NCBI GenBank assembly: GCA_023129535.1
Contig: JAGMBW010000040.1
Span: 1-51,625 of the forward strand
Length of the DNA stretch: 51,625 nt
Direction: 5' to 3'
From: Desulfobacterales bacterium
GTDB taxonomy: Bacteria; Desulfobacterota; Desulfobacteria; Desulfobacterales; C00003060
Position 1 is the stretch's first letter, and every line of letters begins with the position of its first letter. Positions 34,336 to 42,676 of the stretch are shown piece after piece. Made by a program: the position numbers and the translations under genes. Under the pieces are notes generated by a model. The model made no database searches. It saw only the letters and a program-made list of their open reading frames with translations, and was not told where the DNA came from.

Positions 34336-35339
34336 TGAATATCTAGCAATTTCTCAGTCGCGCTTATTACTTCAAGATGTGAAAGTTCCTTCATGCAAGC
34401 CTCAGTCCCTGTCGGGCACGTTTTTCCCCCGTGTCGGCTGCAAGGCCTGCAAGGAAGGTCCTTCTCCACCACAACTGCCTTATTCTTCCAGGGATAGAAG
34501 CCAAATTGCGGGGATGTCGCACAAAAAATCGCAACGTTCGGAACCTTAAATGCAGAAGCAATATGAAGGACCATGCTGTCGTTACACACAACCAGCCTTG
34601 CATTTTTTATGATGTACATCGTGTCTGGAATACTCGTTTTTCCTGCAAAATTGCTGACTTCAAGTCCCTGAGCCACCATGGCGTTTACCTTTTCATCTGA
34701 CGGCGCTCCCAGGAGAACGACCGCAAAGCCTCGTTTGAGCAAGAACTGAGCTACCTCACGATACCCCTTCCAGTGCCACATCTTGGTTTTCCAAACACTT
34801 CCGGGCACAAGTACCACATAACCACCAGGCTGAGGCAACATTCTGTTAACCTCATTGTCAAGCTCGTTTCTCAAAGGCGGGAATAAACGCAGCTCCGCTT
34901 CCAGTGACTCGAGAGGAACCTCCCCGGAAAGCAATGACAGGTTGCGAACCACGTCATGGTCGCCAGAATTTCGTTCTCGTATCTCATGATAGAGAAAGTT
35001 AAGCTTGGCATTCGCAAATCCGATGCGAACAGGAATGCCGCAAAGCCAGAGCAAAACCGATGTGCGGGGAGAACGATGAAGCGAATACACCCTGTCAAAC
35101 CTCATCGCCATGATTCGACGTTTCATTCGCAACAGACCGGAGAATCCTGCATCCTTCCCTCGTTTATTGTATGTAAGAACTCCAGCAAGAAGTGGATCGC
35201 GCATCACCAGCGACGAGGCAAGTGGCGTTGTCATCATCCAGAGCTCAGCATCGGGATAAATCTTTTTGATGCCAGAGATAACAGGAGTAGAAAGAATTGT
35301 ATCTCCCAGGAAACTTGTCTGAACGAGAAGTATCTTCAT
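34332..35339 (-). CDS. GT9 heptosyltransferase-family protein
   Basis: A 335-residue GT9 enzyme: MKILLVQTSFLGDTILSTPV at the start, VVLVPGSVWKTKMWHWKGY in the middle and LVVCNDSMVLHIASAFKVP with the nucleotide-sugar contacts. Usual ADP-heptose transferases carry NDSGxMH; here NDSMVLH varies, so the donor may differ. It is separate from waaC/waaF and probably adds an outer-core heptose. Coupled to the kinase gene downstream by an ATGA overlap. Confidence 0.85.
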   Translation of the reverse strand: MKILLVQTSFLGDTILSTPVISGIKKIYPDAELWMMTTPLASSLVMRDPLLAGVLTYNKRGKDAGFSGLLRMKRRIMAMRFDRVYSLHRSPRTSVLLWLCGIPVRIGFANAKLNFLYHEIRERNSGDHDVVRNLSLLSGEVPLESLEAELRLFPPLRNELDNEVNRMLPQPGGYVVLVPGSVWKTKMWHWKGYREVAQFLLKRGFAVVLLGAPSDEKVNAMVAQGLEVSNFAGKTSIPDTMYIIKNARLVVCNDSMVLHIASAFKVPNVAIFCATSPQFGFYPWKNKAVVVEKDLPCRPCSRHGGKTCPTGTEACMKELSHLEVISATEKLLDIQ

Positions 35340-35364
35340 TTTGTGAGCAGGTTATCCATCCATT

Positions 35365-36441
35365 CTATTTCATTCGTGCAAGGAGTCTCTCAACGGCACC
35401 CAAAACATCCTCCACCTCAACCGCTGCCATGCACGTCCGAACCCGGCATCCCATTTTCCGGCAGGGGCTGCAATCGACACTTCTCCGCACGACCTCGTGG
35501 GGGGAGTAGGGACCGGGTTCGTTCTCGGTAGGATCCGTTGGCCCCCAAATTGCCACCACAGGGGTACCGACAAGGGTTGCCATGTGCATGGCGCCCGTAT
35601 CTGATCCGATATAGACATCGCTCTGAGAAAGAATGTACGCCAAATGCAGCGGCGTTTCCGTCTTTGGCGCGATGCGCACATCCTCCCTGCTTATCTCAGC
35701 TATCTTGGATACGAAGTCGAGTTCGTCCGGTGCCCAGGTGAATAATATCCTCCCGTTGAAACGTATCACAATTTGGTCGGCAAGACTTGCATAGCGGTCT
35801 GAAAACCACCTCTTGTAGATGGCCCGGGCACTGGTCCCGGGATGAATCGCGAAGATATGACCCCCTGGGGGAAGTTGATCGAAGAAAGGCGAAAGCTCAC
35901 CTACAATACGGGATGGGAAGTGAATAAGCGCTTTCGGATTCGGCTTGCATCCGCCGAGATACTCCGCAAGCGCCATATTCCTCTTGTACCTGGAAAGTTT
36001 CCCCTCCGGGAGACTCACCTTCTCGGTGTTGGCCAGGTGGCTGAACTCCTTCGTGCCTGTTGCGTCGTAACCGATTCTGCGTCCAGTTTTTGCAAGCAGA
36101 GATACGGCGGCGCTCTTCAGCACCCCGTGGAAGTCAACGACCATATCGTAGTCGGTAGACCTGAGCCTCTTGACAAAGGAGCGAAACTGACGCGCGGTGC
36201 GTATAAATCCCGCAGGAGTGAGGAAAATCCTGCGCCACAGCCGGGTTGCAAAAACGAGGACCTGATGTATGGCAGGGTGTCCGTTGAGGAAAGATGCCCC
36301 AAGGGTCTCGGTTACCCACGTGATCTTGCTTCCCGGGAAGGCATTGGATATGGAAACCACGGCAGGCAGCGTACGGACAACGTCTCCAAGCGCGCTTAGC
36401 CTGATCACCAGGATCTTTACCGCGTCATCGCCATTTTTCAT
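35365..36441 (-). CDS. GT9 heptosyltransferase-family protein
   Basis: A 358-residue GT9 enzyme with VKILVIRLSALGDVVRTLPA, VVDFHGVLKSAAVSLL, IHPGTSARAIYKRWF and VYIGSDTGAMHMATLVGTPVVAIWGPTDP, close in type to WaaC. I chose ATG 36441 because it overlaps the stop of a 52-codon frame upstream (ATGA); a longer frame from 36579 has no support. A Cys-rich tail (CSPCRKMGCRVRTC) ends the protein. A core heptose or related sugar transferase. Confidence 0.86.
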   Translation of the reverse strand: MKNGDDAVKILVIRLSALGDVVRTLPAVVSISNAFPGSKITWVTETLGASFLNGHPAIHQVLVFATRLWRRIFLTPAGFIRTARQFRSFVKRLRSTDYDMVVDFHGVLKSAAVSLLAKTGRRIGYDATGTKEFSHLANTEKVSLPEGKLSRYKRNMALAEYLGGCKPNPKALIHFPSRIVGELSPFFDQLPPGGHIFAIHPGTSARAIYKRWFSDRYASLADQIVIRFNGRILFTWAPDELDFVSKIAEISREDVRIAPKTETPLHLAYILSQSDVYIGSDTGAMHMATLVGTPVVAIWGPTDPTENEPGPYSPHEVVRRSVDCSPCRKMGCRVRTCMAAVEVEDVLGAVERLLARMK

Positions 36442-36596
36442 ATCAGTATGTAATTGAGCTTGTCGCAAATACAGTCGTCGAGGAGTTTCTTGAATGTCTC
36501 CATCTCCATCAATTGAATCTTGCTTGTCAGCTTCTCGCGGGGGCAGATCGTGCAGCGCGCTGGGACGATCCCGTAGCATTTCGGGAGTTTGTTCAT
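36438..36596 (-). pseudogene. 52-codon remnant resembling a radical SAM N-terminus, coupled to the GT9 gene
   Basis: Starts at ATG with AAGGAG 10 nt upstream and ends with a TGA overlapping the next ATG. The residues PARCTICPREKLTSKIQL and METFKKLLDDC resemble the beginning of radical SAM enzymes, but the first Cys of CxxxCxxC is missing and the protein ends before the barrel. Either a deleted gene whose start and stop signals were retained, or a leader peptide that couples translation. I favour the deleted gene. Confidence 0.5.
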
Positions 36597-36643
36597 TTAT
36601 GTACTGCTCCTTGGCTTTTTTCAGTTGTAGAAATCCCGAAACG

Positions 36644-38083
36644 TTAAATTAAGTTCAACTGCTTAAATTTTTTACGAAAAAGCATGTTAACATCTGAGTC
36701 GTTATCCCATCCCTGCAAGAACTCCAAAACCCCCTTGGCCACGCTGGAACGGCTGAAAAATGCCGCCTGGTTCAATTGCACGACATCTAGAAATATGGGC
36801 TCTAGATCTGAAATAAGAATATTTGTGCTGTGCACCCCGCGAACGGCGATACCGGTTTGTTTCATCGCAAGAAAAACTTTTGCAATCCGCTCCGTTACAG
36901 AGTCCTTATCGTCGTCCGACACAGAATCAGACGCGAAAAAATCCCGCGCAAGGATTCCATCGCAGGATTTCACTATCAAAAAAGCACGCCATATTCTACT
37001 ATTTTCCCGTTTCTCAATCAGGGCAATCGGACGAGGGGTATGTATTCCGAGCCGGTTGAGCCGCAGTGCGTTTCGCCATCTTCGGGAAATAATACCGTGT
37101 CGCCTAAACAAACGATTGCCGAAAACACGGACCGAATACAAGGTAATCGGTACGGCGTCAATCGACAGATGGCAACAATGATTACTATCCAACTGCTGGC
37201 CATTAGTGTCGGATATAAATCGTTCTGGATTCTCGCAAACCAACGTGAATTCATCGTTCCAAACTCTACGATCACGCACTGAAAAATAATCGGGCGCTTT
37301 GCATACCAAGAACGGATCCCGTGAGCGAAATATCTTTCTCATGTATGTCGCCAGGTGGCGCTTCCGCATGCGTTTGACTATTCCAATTAGCTTTTGGGTA
37401 TCCCCTCCAGTCACGTGCCACCCTCTTACCGAACAATAAGCCTGGTAATGCTCAGCAATCGCGGCATCATGGATTGGCGAAAAATAGGATAAGAATGCGG
37501 CCAGATTTGCCAGTGAGGGGCGTTTACTTAAGGGGTGCAAATAGATACGTACCTGGTCCCCATCAAGCGAGTAAATTTCCTTGCCTTGCAACAAGAAATT
37601 TCCCATGTGTACATCATTTTGAACTATCCCTTGTTCATGCTGTCTGGCCAAACATGCCATGAGCTGATCAAGCAATTGTTGCCTTTGAGCCTCATCAGGA
37701 GCGTCGGCTAAAGCTGTATCAAACCGAACGGCATTTTCAATATACTCGAATACCATCACGTAGAGGTCATGTTCAGAAAGATACCCGGAAAACAGTATCT
37801 TCGGGGCAGTGAGGGAGCACTCAACAAATACTCGACAACCCCTATCACTTCGCTGCCAGTGGATCTTCGCTCGTCGAGGATCGAAATAGAGTTTTACGAC
37901 GACTTCATTGCCGCCAATCTCACCCAGACAAACAATCCGCTTACCTCGGATGGCTCGAAAAACCCGAGTACAGGTGATAGTCCCGATGGATGGTACGTCG
38001 AAGGCGAATGACGCTGCCCTCCCGGTTCGAACATGGTCCTGGGTTACGTTGGCAAGGGCGCTCTTTATGGACATAACTGCCAT
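36644..38083 (-). CDS. Tandem LPS-kinase protein: active-type kinase plus degenerate kinase
   Basis: A 479-residue protein with two Kdo/heptose-kinase-fold domains. Domain 1 (about 20-240) has Lys64 in VVVKLYFDP, the catalytic loop QNDVHMGNFLL (Asp157, Asn162) and Asp174 in SLDGDQV; Gln replaces the usual His, but the chemistry residues remain. Domain 2 (about 270-479) resembles the separate kinase at 40145-40900. Arg replaces the ATP-binding Lys (YSVRVFG), Gly replaces the catalytic Asp (VRGVHSTNILI), and only the later Asp (IFLDVVQL) remains, so it should be a pseudokinase. ATG 38083 is preferred (38074 and TTG 38128 are alternatives). Membrane-associated cytoplasmic LPS core kinase is likely. 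Confidence 0.78.
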   Translation of the reverse strand: MAVMSIKSALANVTQDHVRTGRAASFAFDVPSIGTITCTRVFRAIRGKRIVCLGEIGGNEVVVKLYFDPRRAKIHWQRSDRGCRVFVECSLTAPKILFSGYLSEHDLYVMVFEYIENAVRFDTALADAPDEAQRQQLLDQLMACLARQHEQGIVQNDVHMGNFLLQGKEIYSLDGDQVRIYLHPLSKRPSLANLAAFLSYFSPIHDAAIAEHYQAYCSVRGWHVTGGDTQKLIGIVKRMRKRHLATYMRKIFRSRDPFLVCKAPDYFSVRDRRVWNDEFTLVCENPERFISDTNGQQLDSNHCCHLSIDAVPITLYSVRVFGNRLFRRHGIISRRWRNALRLNRLGIHTPRPIALIEKRENSRIWRAFLIVKSCDGILARDFFASDSVSDDDKDSVTERIAKVFLAMKQTGIAVRGVHSTNILISDLEPIFLDVVQLNQAAFFSRSSVAKGVLEFLQGWDNDSDVNMLFRKKFKQLNLI

Positions 38084-38152
38084 TCCACTGTTGCAATTGT
38101 GAGCAAAGCGAACTAAGTTTTCGAGCAAGTCAATCTGACACTCGCCGGTACT

Positions 38153-39205
38153 TTACTGGTAAGGTCGGGTTAACTTGCGATATACATGATCATAAGCCTT
38201 GGCCATTAAAGGGACATTAAAGTCTCGTTCCACTAGACTATAAGCCTGTGTGGTACAACGACGACGCAAATCCGGATTGTCCAACATTCGAAGCAAATCT
38301 TGCGCAACCTTCTGCGGGTTTTTCACCGGGGCTAATAATCCTGTTTGCTCATTTACAACGAGCTCGGGTATTCCGCCGGCCGCAGTCGCGACAACTGGTA
38401 CACGATAGAAAAATGCATCCAGAATGGCGCTACCCAACCCCTCTGCCTTGGACGTCATCAGAAAAACGCCAAAAATCGGATAATAGGAGTAAGGATCATC
38501 CTGGTAACCTTCGAATACAACGTTATCAAGGCCCAGTTCTTTGGCCTGAGCCTCCAGCTTTACTCGAAGAACGCCGTCTCCGATCAATACAAAGACGACG
38601 TCATTACGCTGTTTATTAACAAGGGCCGCGGCATCCAATAACGTAGTATGATCCTTACGGCCTTCTAGTGACGCTATACATCCCACAACCTTGCGGCCTG
38701 AAAACCTTTTTTTTAACTCCTGCACCTTAGCAGGTTCGGCCTTGTTTTCTAAACTGATCGCACTATGAATTACAGTGATAAGGGCGGGATCAAAACCCCA
38801 ATCAACCATGACCGACCGGATCTTCCTGGAGATCGCGATTAGTCGGTCCGCTTGTTTGTATATAAAACGCGTGAACGCGTGATGACTCGGCATATTATCA
38901 ACGCGCCGCGTAAGAACGAGGGGTCGCCCGTGGAAAAATTTCCAGAACGCGGCAAGTTGAAGACCCCGGACTTCATGAAGTTGAATAATATCAAAATGGC
39001 GGAGGAAAGGGCCGTGCAACAAGAATGGCTTATTGATGCTTTTTACGCTAAAGCCGCATTTTAATGCCCGTTGCACGAACAAATCGTTTTTGCGCGCTAG
39101 TAGATGGTTTTCATAGCCTATATCTCTAAGGCCCTTCATTAGATACAAGGTTTGTCTTTCGCCGCCTCGCCAACCACGCTCGAGATTGATGTGCAGGATT
39201 CGCAT
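38153..39205 (-). CDS. GT4 glycosyltransferase
   Basis: A 350-residue GT-B enzyme. It starts MRILHINLERGWRGGERQTLYLM (a common start in LPS-core glycosyltransferases). DRLIAISRKIRSVMV precedes the linker, GCIASLEGRKDHTTLLDAA is the donor-binding start, and MTSKAEGLGSAILDAFFYRVPVVATAAGGIPE contains the acidic catalytic/binding residues (EGLGxxxxE-like). It starts 5 nt after the GT2 gene stop; an earlier in-frame ATG at 39232 overlaps it. It transfers an unknown core sugar. Confidence 0.88.
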   Translation of the reverse strand: MRILHINLERGWRGGERQTLYLMKGLRDIGYENHLLARKNDLFVQRALKCGFSVKSINKPFLLHGPFLRHFDIIQLHEVRGLQLAAFWKFFHGRPLVLTRRVDNMPSHHAFTRFIYKQADRLIAISRKIRSVMVDWGFDPALITVIHSAISLENKAEPAKVQELKKRFSGRKVVGCIASLEGRKDHTTLLDAAALVNKQRNDVVFVLIGDGVLRVKLEAQAKELGLDNVVFEGYQDDPYSYYPIFGVFLMTSKAEGLGSAILDAFFYRVPVVATAAGGIPELVVNEQTGLLAPVKNPQKVAQDLLRMLDNPDLRRRCTTQAYSLVERDFNVPLMAKAYDHVYRKLTRPYQ

Positions 39206-39209
39206 CGGA

Positions 39210-39989
39210 CTATCGATTACGTCGATTTTCAATTGTTATTTGAGTTAATTTTGCCGCCATTACCAGCTCAGCAAATGAAGACATGGCCGCGATCAGGAAG
39301 CCGCGCCACCCATCGAGTATACCCAAACGGAGCACGAAATCCTTAAAAAAACGATACGGGGGACGCAACACCAGGTGCAGAACCGGCGCCGTCACTCCTT
39401 TCTCAAACTTATCTTCCGCCTTCCACGACGAATAACGGTTGATCTTGGCTACCCAGGCTGCCATGGAAGAAACGGTATGGTGATCAAGACGAGCCGTGAG
39501 CACTCCCGTATTTTCGAGTTCTACCTTGGCGTGGACACGCTTCTTCTGATAGCGCCCAAGACCCCTACGAAATAAACGGAGCACACTGTCATCGCCCCAA
39601 CCAGAATGTTTGATGCACTTACCCATGAGATGATTATTTCGCCTGATCAAATATCCGTCCTTATCCGGGCCTCGCCGCAATAGTTCCTGAATCTCATCGC
39701 GCAGTGCCGGGGTTACCCGTTCGTCACTGTCCACGATCAAAACCCACTCGTGTTTCGCTTGGGGAATCGCCCAGGTATTCTGTGCGGCGTAATTGATATA
39801 TTCATGCTGTAAGATTCGATCGGTATATTTCCGGGCAATATTCAAAGTCTGGTCAGTGCTGAAGGAATCTACTACGAGGATCTCGTCCGCCCACATCACA
39901 CTTTGAAGACAGACTTCGATGTTTTTTCCCTCGTTGTAACACGGGGTAATCACCGTGAGCTTTTGCTGCTGATTCTTTTTAACGCTCAT
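39210..39989 (-). CDS. GT2 core glycosyltransferase, WaaE/KdtX-like
   Basis: A 259-residue GT-A enzyme: LTVITPCYNEGKNIEVCLQSV at the start, DEILVVDSFSTDQTLNIARK, then the metal-binding motif VLIVDSDERVTPALRDEI and FRRGLGRYQKKRVHAKVE. These match the WaaE/KdtX group, which add a glucose to the first heptose of the core. The last third has a hydrophobic, arginine-rich membrane-facing segment (RPPYRFFKDFVLRLG). The start overlaps the stop of a deacetylase remnant (ATGA). Confidence 0.88.
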   Translation of the reverse strand: MSVKKNQQQKLTVITPCYNEGKNIEVCLQSVMWADEILVVDSFSTDQTLNIARKYTDRILQHEYINYAAQNTWAIPQAKHEWVLIVDSDERVTPALRDEIQELLRRGPDKDGYLIRRNNHLMGKCIKHSGWGDDSVLRLFRRGLGRYQKKRVHAKVELENTGVLTARLDHHTVSSMAAWVAKINRYSSWKAEDKFEKGVTAPVLHLVLRPPYRFFKDFVLRLGILDGWRGFLIAAMSSFAELVMAAKLTQITIENRRNR

Positions 39990-40144
39990 AAAGTGGTCTT
40001 AACCTCTGTATTTGTCTTTCCTCTGGGATAGCAGAAATGGTGAACAGGGCATCCTGTTCGTTCTTCTATCTCGGCCTTTGATAAGGAAAGCTCCTCGCGC
40101 AACTGATGCCCTGGGAGCCTGTCGAGGTTCCCAATTTTCTGAAA
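39986..40144 (-). pseudogene. 3' remnant of a polysaccharide deacetylase gene
   Basis: Directly after the kinase TAG and in its frame, 52 codons include LREELSLSKAEIEERTGC and PVHHFCYPRGKTN. This matches the end of the NodB-type deacetylase motif (SKxxLExxxGxxVxxFxYPxG). The TGA overlaps the next ATG (ATGA), so the original deacetylase gene was probably coupled to the GT2 gene and lost all but its 3' end. No start codon with a ribosome site is seen. Confidence 0.6.
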
Positions 40145-40900
40145 CTAATCTCGATAATTGATGCCTACATCTTTCAATAGGCCCCGAAACAAAGCATCAG
40201 CCTCAGGATAACGTTGCCAACTTTTCATTAACGGTCGCCAACAATTCCGGTAAGCACGTCTAAACGTGAACAACCACCGATGTACTTGGATAGCATCCAA
40301 GTCTATCATCACAGGTCCCTGCGGCGATATGATGAAATTCTTTGCTTTTGTATCCCGCTGAACAATACGGGCCTGCCCCATTCGAACGATGAGATCTACC
40401 AACGCCTGCCCCATAACTTCCTGTTGATCAGGGTCAAGCTCAGGTGACGTGAAATATGTCAATGCGTCCGGCCCGGCTACCTCCTCAGCGAGAAAATAAG
40501 CACGTGAACGCAAAGGGCCGTAGCGTTCCTCAATCATGCCGACTGGAGGTGCGGTGGGAACGCCTATGAATTGTAATAAGTGGGAATTACGCCAAGAAAT
40601 CGCAGCACGCGTGGGTTGTATTGCTCGTTTCAGTCCATGCCCGAAATTCTTTATATTGTATCGTTTCAAAACCAAGCGACGACCATCCACCTCCACGAGC
40701 GCCACTGTTGCCGAATGTCCCCGCTTCAACCTTGCTATCGCCACTTGCATATGCGCATCCGGGTCTGTCAACAAGGAGCTTAATGCGTCGGATTCATATT
40801 CTCGCCGGTAAAGAGTCAGGCGACCAAAAGACTGACTACAAGCAACAGATGCACTTTCTCTGAAGACTTCGCTGAGATAATTCTGCACCAGGTCAGTCAT
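40145..40900 (-). CDS. LPS core kinase (RfaP/InaA-like)
   Basis: A 251-residue Kdo/heptose kinase-fold protein. Lys79 is in LVLKRYNIKN, the arginine-rich segment RAAISWRNSHLLQFIGVPTA follows, the catalytic loop is VQRDTKAKNFIIS (Asp183, Asn188) and the metal site is MIDLDAI (Asp200). It resembles WaaP/InaA kinases that phosphorylate inner-core heptose. It is the first gene of the minus-strand cluster; ATG 40900 is preferred to GTG 40909. A consensus promoter lies about 90 nt upstream. Confidence 0.82.
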   Translation of the reverse strand: MTDLVQNYLSEVFRESASVACSQSFGRLTLYRREYESDALSSLLTDPDAHMQVAIARLKRGHSATVALVEVDGRRLVLKRYNIKNFGHGLKRAIQPTRAAISWRNSHLLQFIGVPTAPPVGMIEERYGPLRSRAYFLAEEVAGPDALTYFTSPELDPDQQEVMGQALVDLIVRMGQARIVQRDTKAKNFIISPQGPVMIDLDAIQVHRWLFTFRRAYRNCWRPLMKSWQRYPEADALFRGLLKDVGINYRD

Positions 40901-40986
40901 GGATATCACGGATACGCTTCGTCGTCACCACCAATAATCGCATTAATGATAAATGAAATGATAAGAATTCCCTTTTGGGTCATATG

Positions 40987-41015
40987 ATTATAGACAAATA
41001 AGGCTTGTGTGTCAA
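40987..41015 (-). promoter_or_regulatory. Consensus sigma70 promoter for the minus-strand kinase/glycosyltransferase cluster
   Basis: Read on the minus strand: TTGACA (41015-41010), exactly 17 nt, then TATAAT (40992-40987). Both boxes match consensus perfectly. Transcription should begin near 40980, giving a leader of about 80 nt to ATG 40900. Confidence 0.85.
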
Positions 41016-41058
41016 GCAGGTAATCGCCTGTTGTAAAGCTGTTTCACTTGACACACAA
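41005..41058. promoter_or_regulatory. 12-bp inverted repeat holding both -35 boxes (possible operator)
   Basis: TTGTGTGTCAAG (41005-41016) and CTTGACACACAA (41047-41058) are exact reverse complements with 30 nt between. The spacer contains a smaller repeat, CAGG-N6-CCTG (41017-41030). Each arm supplies one -35 box and the extended sequence TTGACACACAA. Confidence 0.85.
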
Positions 41059-41076
41059 ACAACTTTATCCTATAAA
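41048..41076 (+). promoter_or_regulatory. Consensus-like sigma70 promoter for the plus-strand membrane protein
   Basis: TTGACA (41048-41053), 17 nt, then TATAAA (41071-41076). Five of six -10 bases and all -35 bases match. The predicted start near 41083 lies downstream of the TTG codon at 41048, which favours ATG 41144 as the gene start. Confidence 0.8.
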
Positions 41077-41143
41077 GCCTTTGCCAAAAAGAAAATTCTT
41101 ATCACTAATAATCAACATAAGCCAATTTCCGAGCAGATTGTCA

Positions 41144-42676
41144 ATGAAAGATTTTATGCAACGCGGTATTTACTTTATTAGTCAGCTTAAAGATGTTCGT
41201 CCCGTTGCGGCGCTATTGGCCGTGGTAACATTGTTCATCGCTGTCAGCATCCGAAATCCCTTGAACAGTGATGGCATACTCTATTTACAAACTGCCGATG
41301 CATTCACCCACTCTGGGTGGCAAGCAGCCATGAAACTCTATTGCTGGCCGTTTTATTCCGTACTGATCGCCTGGTTAGGCAAACTGGCCCATTTATCTTT
41401 CGAGCATAGTGCTTATGTATTGAACGCCGCTCTGTTAGTTGTCATCGTCACAACCTTCATTACTCTGATCAAGGAATTAGGCGGTTCTCGCACCGTGCAA
41501 TTTTTTGGCGCTATCATCATTCTCAGCCACCCACGCCTAAACCACTATCAAAACTACATAATTCGTGATTTTGGCTATTGGGCATTCAGTTTGTTATCGG
41601 TATTATACTTCATCCGCTACTATCGCAATCTACGCTGGCGCTATGCCTTAGGCTGGGGTATATGTATTAGCTTTGCCACATTGTTTCGAATTGAGGGTGC
41701 CGTGCTGTGCTGCTTGAGCCCTCTCGTGTTACTAGTTCGCTCGAACACAGGGCTATGGAGCAGATTAGGATATACACTCAAAGCATATACTGTCAACATC
41801 ATAACTCTAGCTATTCTATTGACTTGGTGGTTCTGTATGCCACATGAGTCAAGCGAGCAACTTGGCCGACTCAGCGAGTTCTGGAATCAGTTGCAAAATG
41901 GCTTAATGTTGTTAAGTAACAATCTGCATAACAAAGCAGCACTCATTAGCCAAACTGTACTTGATGACGCGTCAAAAAAGTGGGGCTTAATCATGACCAT
42001 CTCTGGGCTTGCTGGAATATATCTCTACAGATTGGTTACCACCCTTTGGCCACTCCATATCTTACTTTGTGCCTATGGTGTTTGCAAAAAGCTGATGCCA
42101 ATAGAGGATGGTGCCAAAAAGGTGCTGATGTACTTTACATTATTAAATCTACTGATTCCAGCCATATTCTTAGGGCAACAGTTTTTCATCTCACACCGTT
42201 TTTTGATGCTATCAAGCCTATTACTTCTCCTTTGGTCGCCCTTCAGCTTACACACGATTTATCAGCACTGGCGAGATAAAAAAACAGTGCTAACAGGTAA
42301 CTCTTTATTATTTCCTTTCCTCTCACTTGTGTTTCTAATCATGTTTGTCTATGCCTTTATTCCACCTAAACAATCCAAGATATACGTGGTCTCAGCTGGT
42401 ATATGGCTAAAAGAGAACATGCCTGAGCAGGCAAAACTCTATAGCAATAAGCGGCAAATTGCTTTTTACGCACAACGACAATTTATGTCATGGGATATTT
42501 CTGAAAACCTCAGTATACCGGAGTGGGCATCTGATGATGTTGTTGCTTTAAGAGTGCGTAAAAAGAATTATGAAAAGGTTAGAAAATGCTTAATACCGTT
42601 AAAACTCAAGCCTGTCAAAGTTTTTGCAGATCAAAAAGGTGATAGAGTTATCATTTTTAAAGTTTCTGAAAGCTAA
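41144..42676 (+). CDS. Polytopic membrane protein, GT39/ArnT-like glycosyltransferase candidate
   Basis: A 510-residue protein with about 10-12 hydrophobic helices and a soluble C-terminal tail (about 400-510). After the first helix comes NPLNSDGILYLQTADAFTHSG, an acidic loop like that of GT39-type, polyprenol-phosphate-sugar-using transferases, in which an Asp is catalytic. RNLRWRYALGWGICISFATLFRIEGA resembles the membrane core of that superfamily. The gene is more AT-rich than its neighbours by eye, and its codon use differs. It would act on the periplasmic face and add a sugar to LPS or protein. The promoter position supports ATG 41144. No close family could be named. Confidence 0.6.
   Translation: MKDFMQRGIYFISQLKDVRPVAALLAVVTLFIAVSIRNPLNSDGILYLQTADAFTHSGWQAAMKLYCWPFYSVLIAWLGKLAHLSFEHSAYVLNAALLVVIVTTFITLIKELGGSRTVQFFGAIIILSHPRLNHYQNYIIRDFGYWAFSLLSVLYFIRYYRNLRWRYALGWGICISFATLFRIEGAVLCCLSPLVLLVRSNTGLWSRLGYTLKAYTVNIITLAILLTWWFCMPHESSEQLGRLSEFWNQLQNGLMLLSNNLHNKAALISQTVLDDASKKWGLIMTISGLAGIYLYRLVTTLWPLHILLCAYGVCKKLMPIEDGAKKVLMYFTLLNLLIPAIFLGQQFFISHRFLMLSSLLLLLWSPFSLHTIYQHWRDKKTVLTGNSLLFPFLSLVFLIMFVYAFIPPKQSKIYVVSAGIWLKENMPEQAKLYSNKRQIAFYAQRQFMSWDISENLSIPEWASDDVVALRVRKKNYEKVRKCLIPLKLKPVKVFADQKGDRVIIFKVSES

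Noticed and set aside
36442-36579. 46-residue N-terminal extension of the GT9 protein
   Set aside because: It overlaps the 52-codon coupled frame; the ATGA overlap at 36441 is a better start.
41048-41143. TTG start giving a 32-residue extension of the membrane protein
   Set aside because: The TTG is the -35 box of a consensus promoter, so it would lie upstream of the transcription start.
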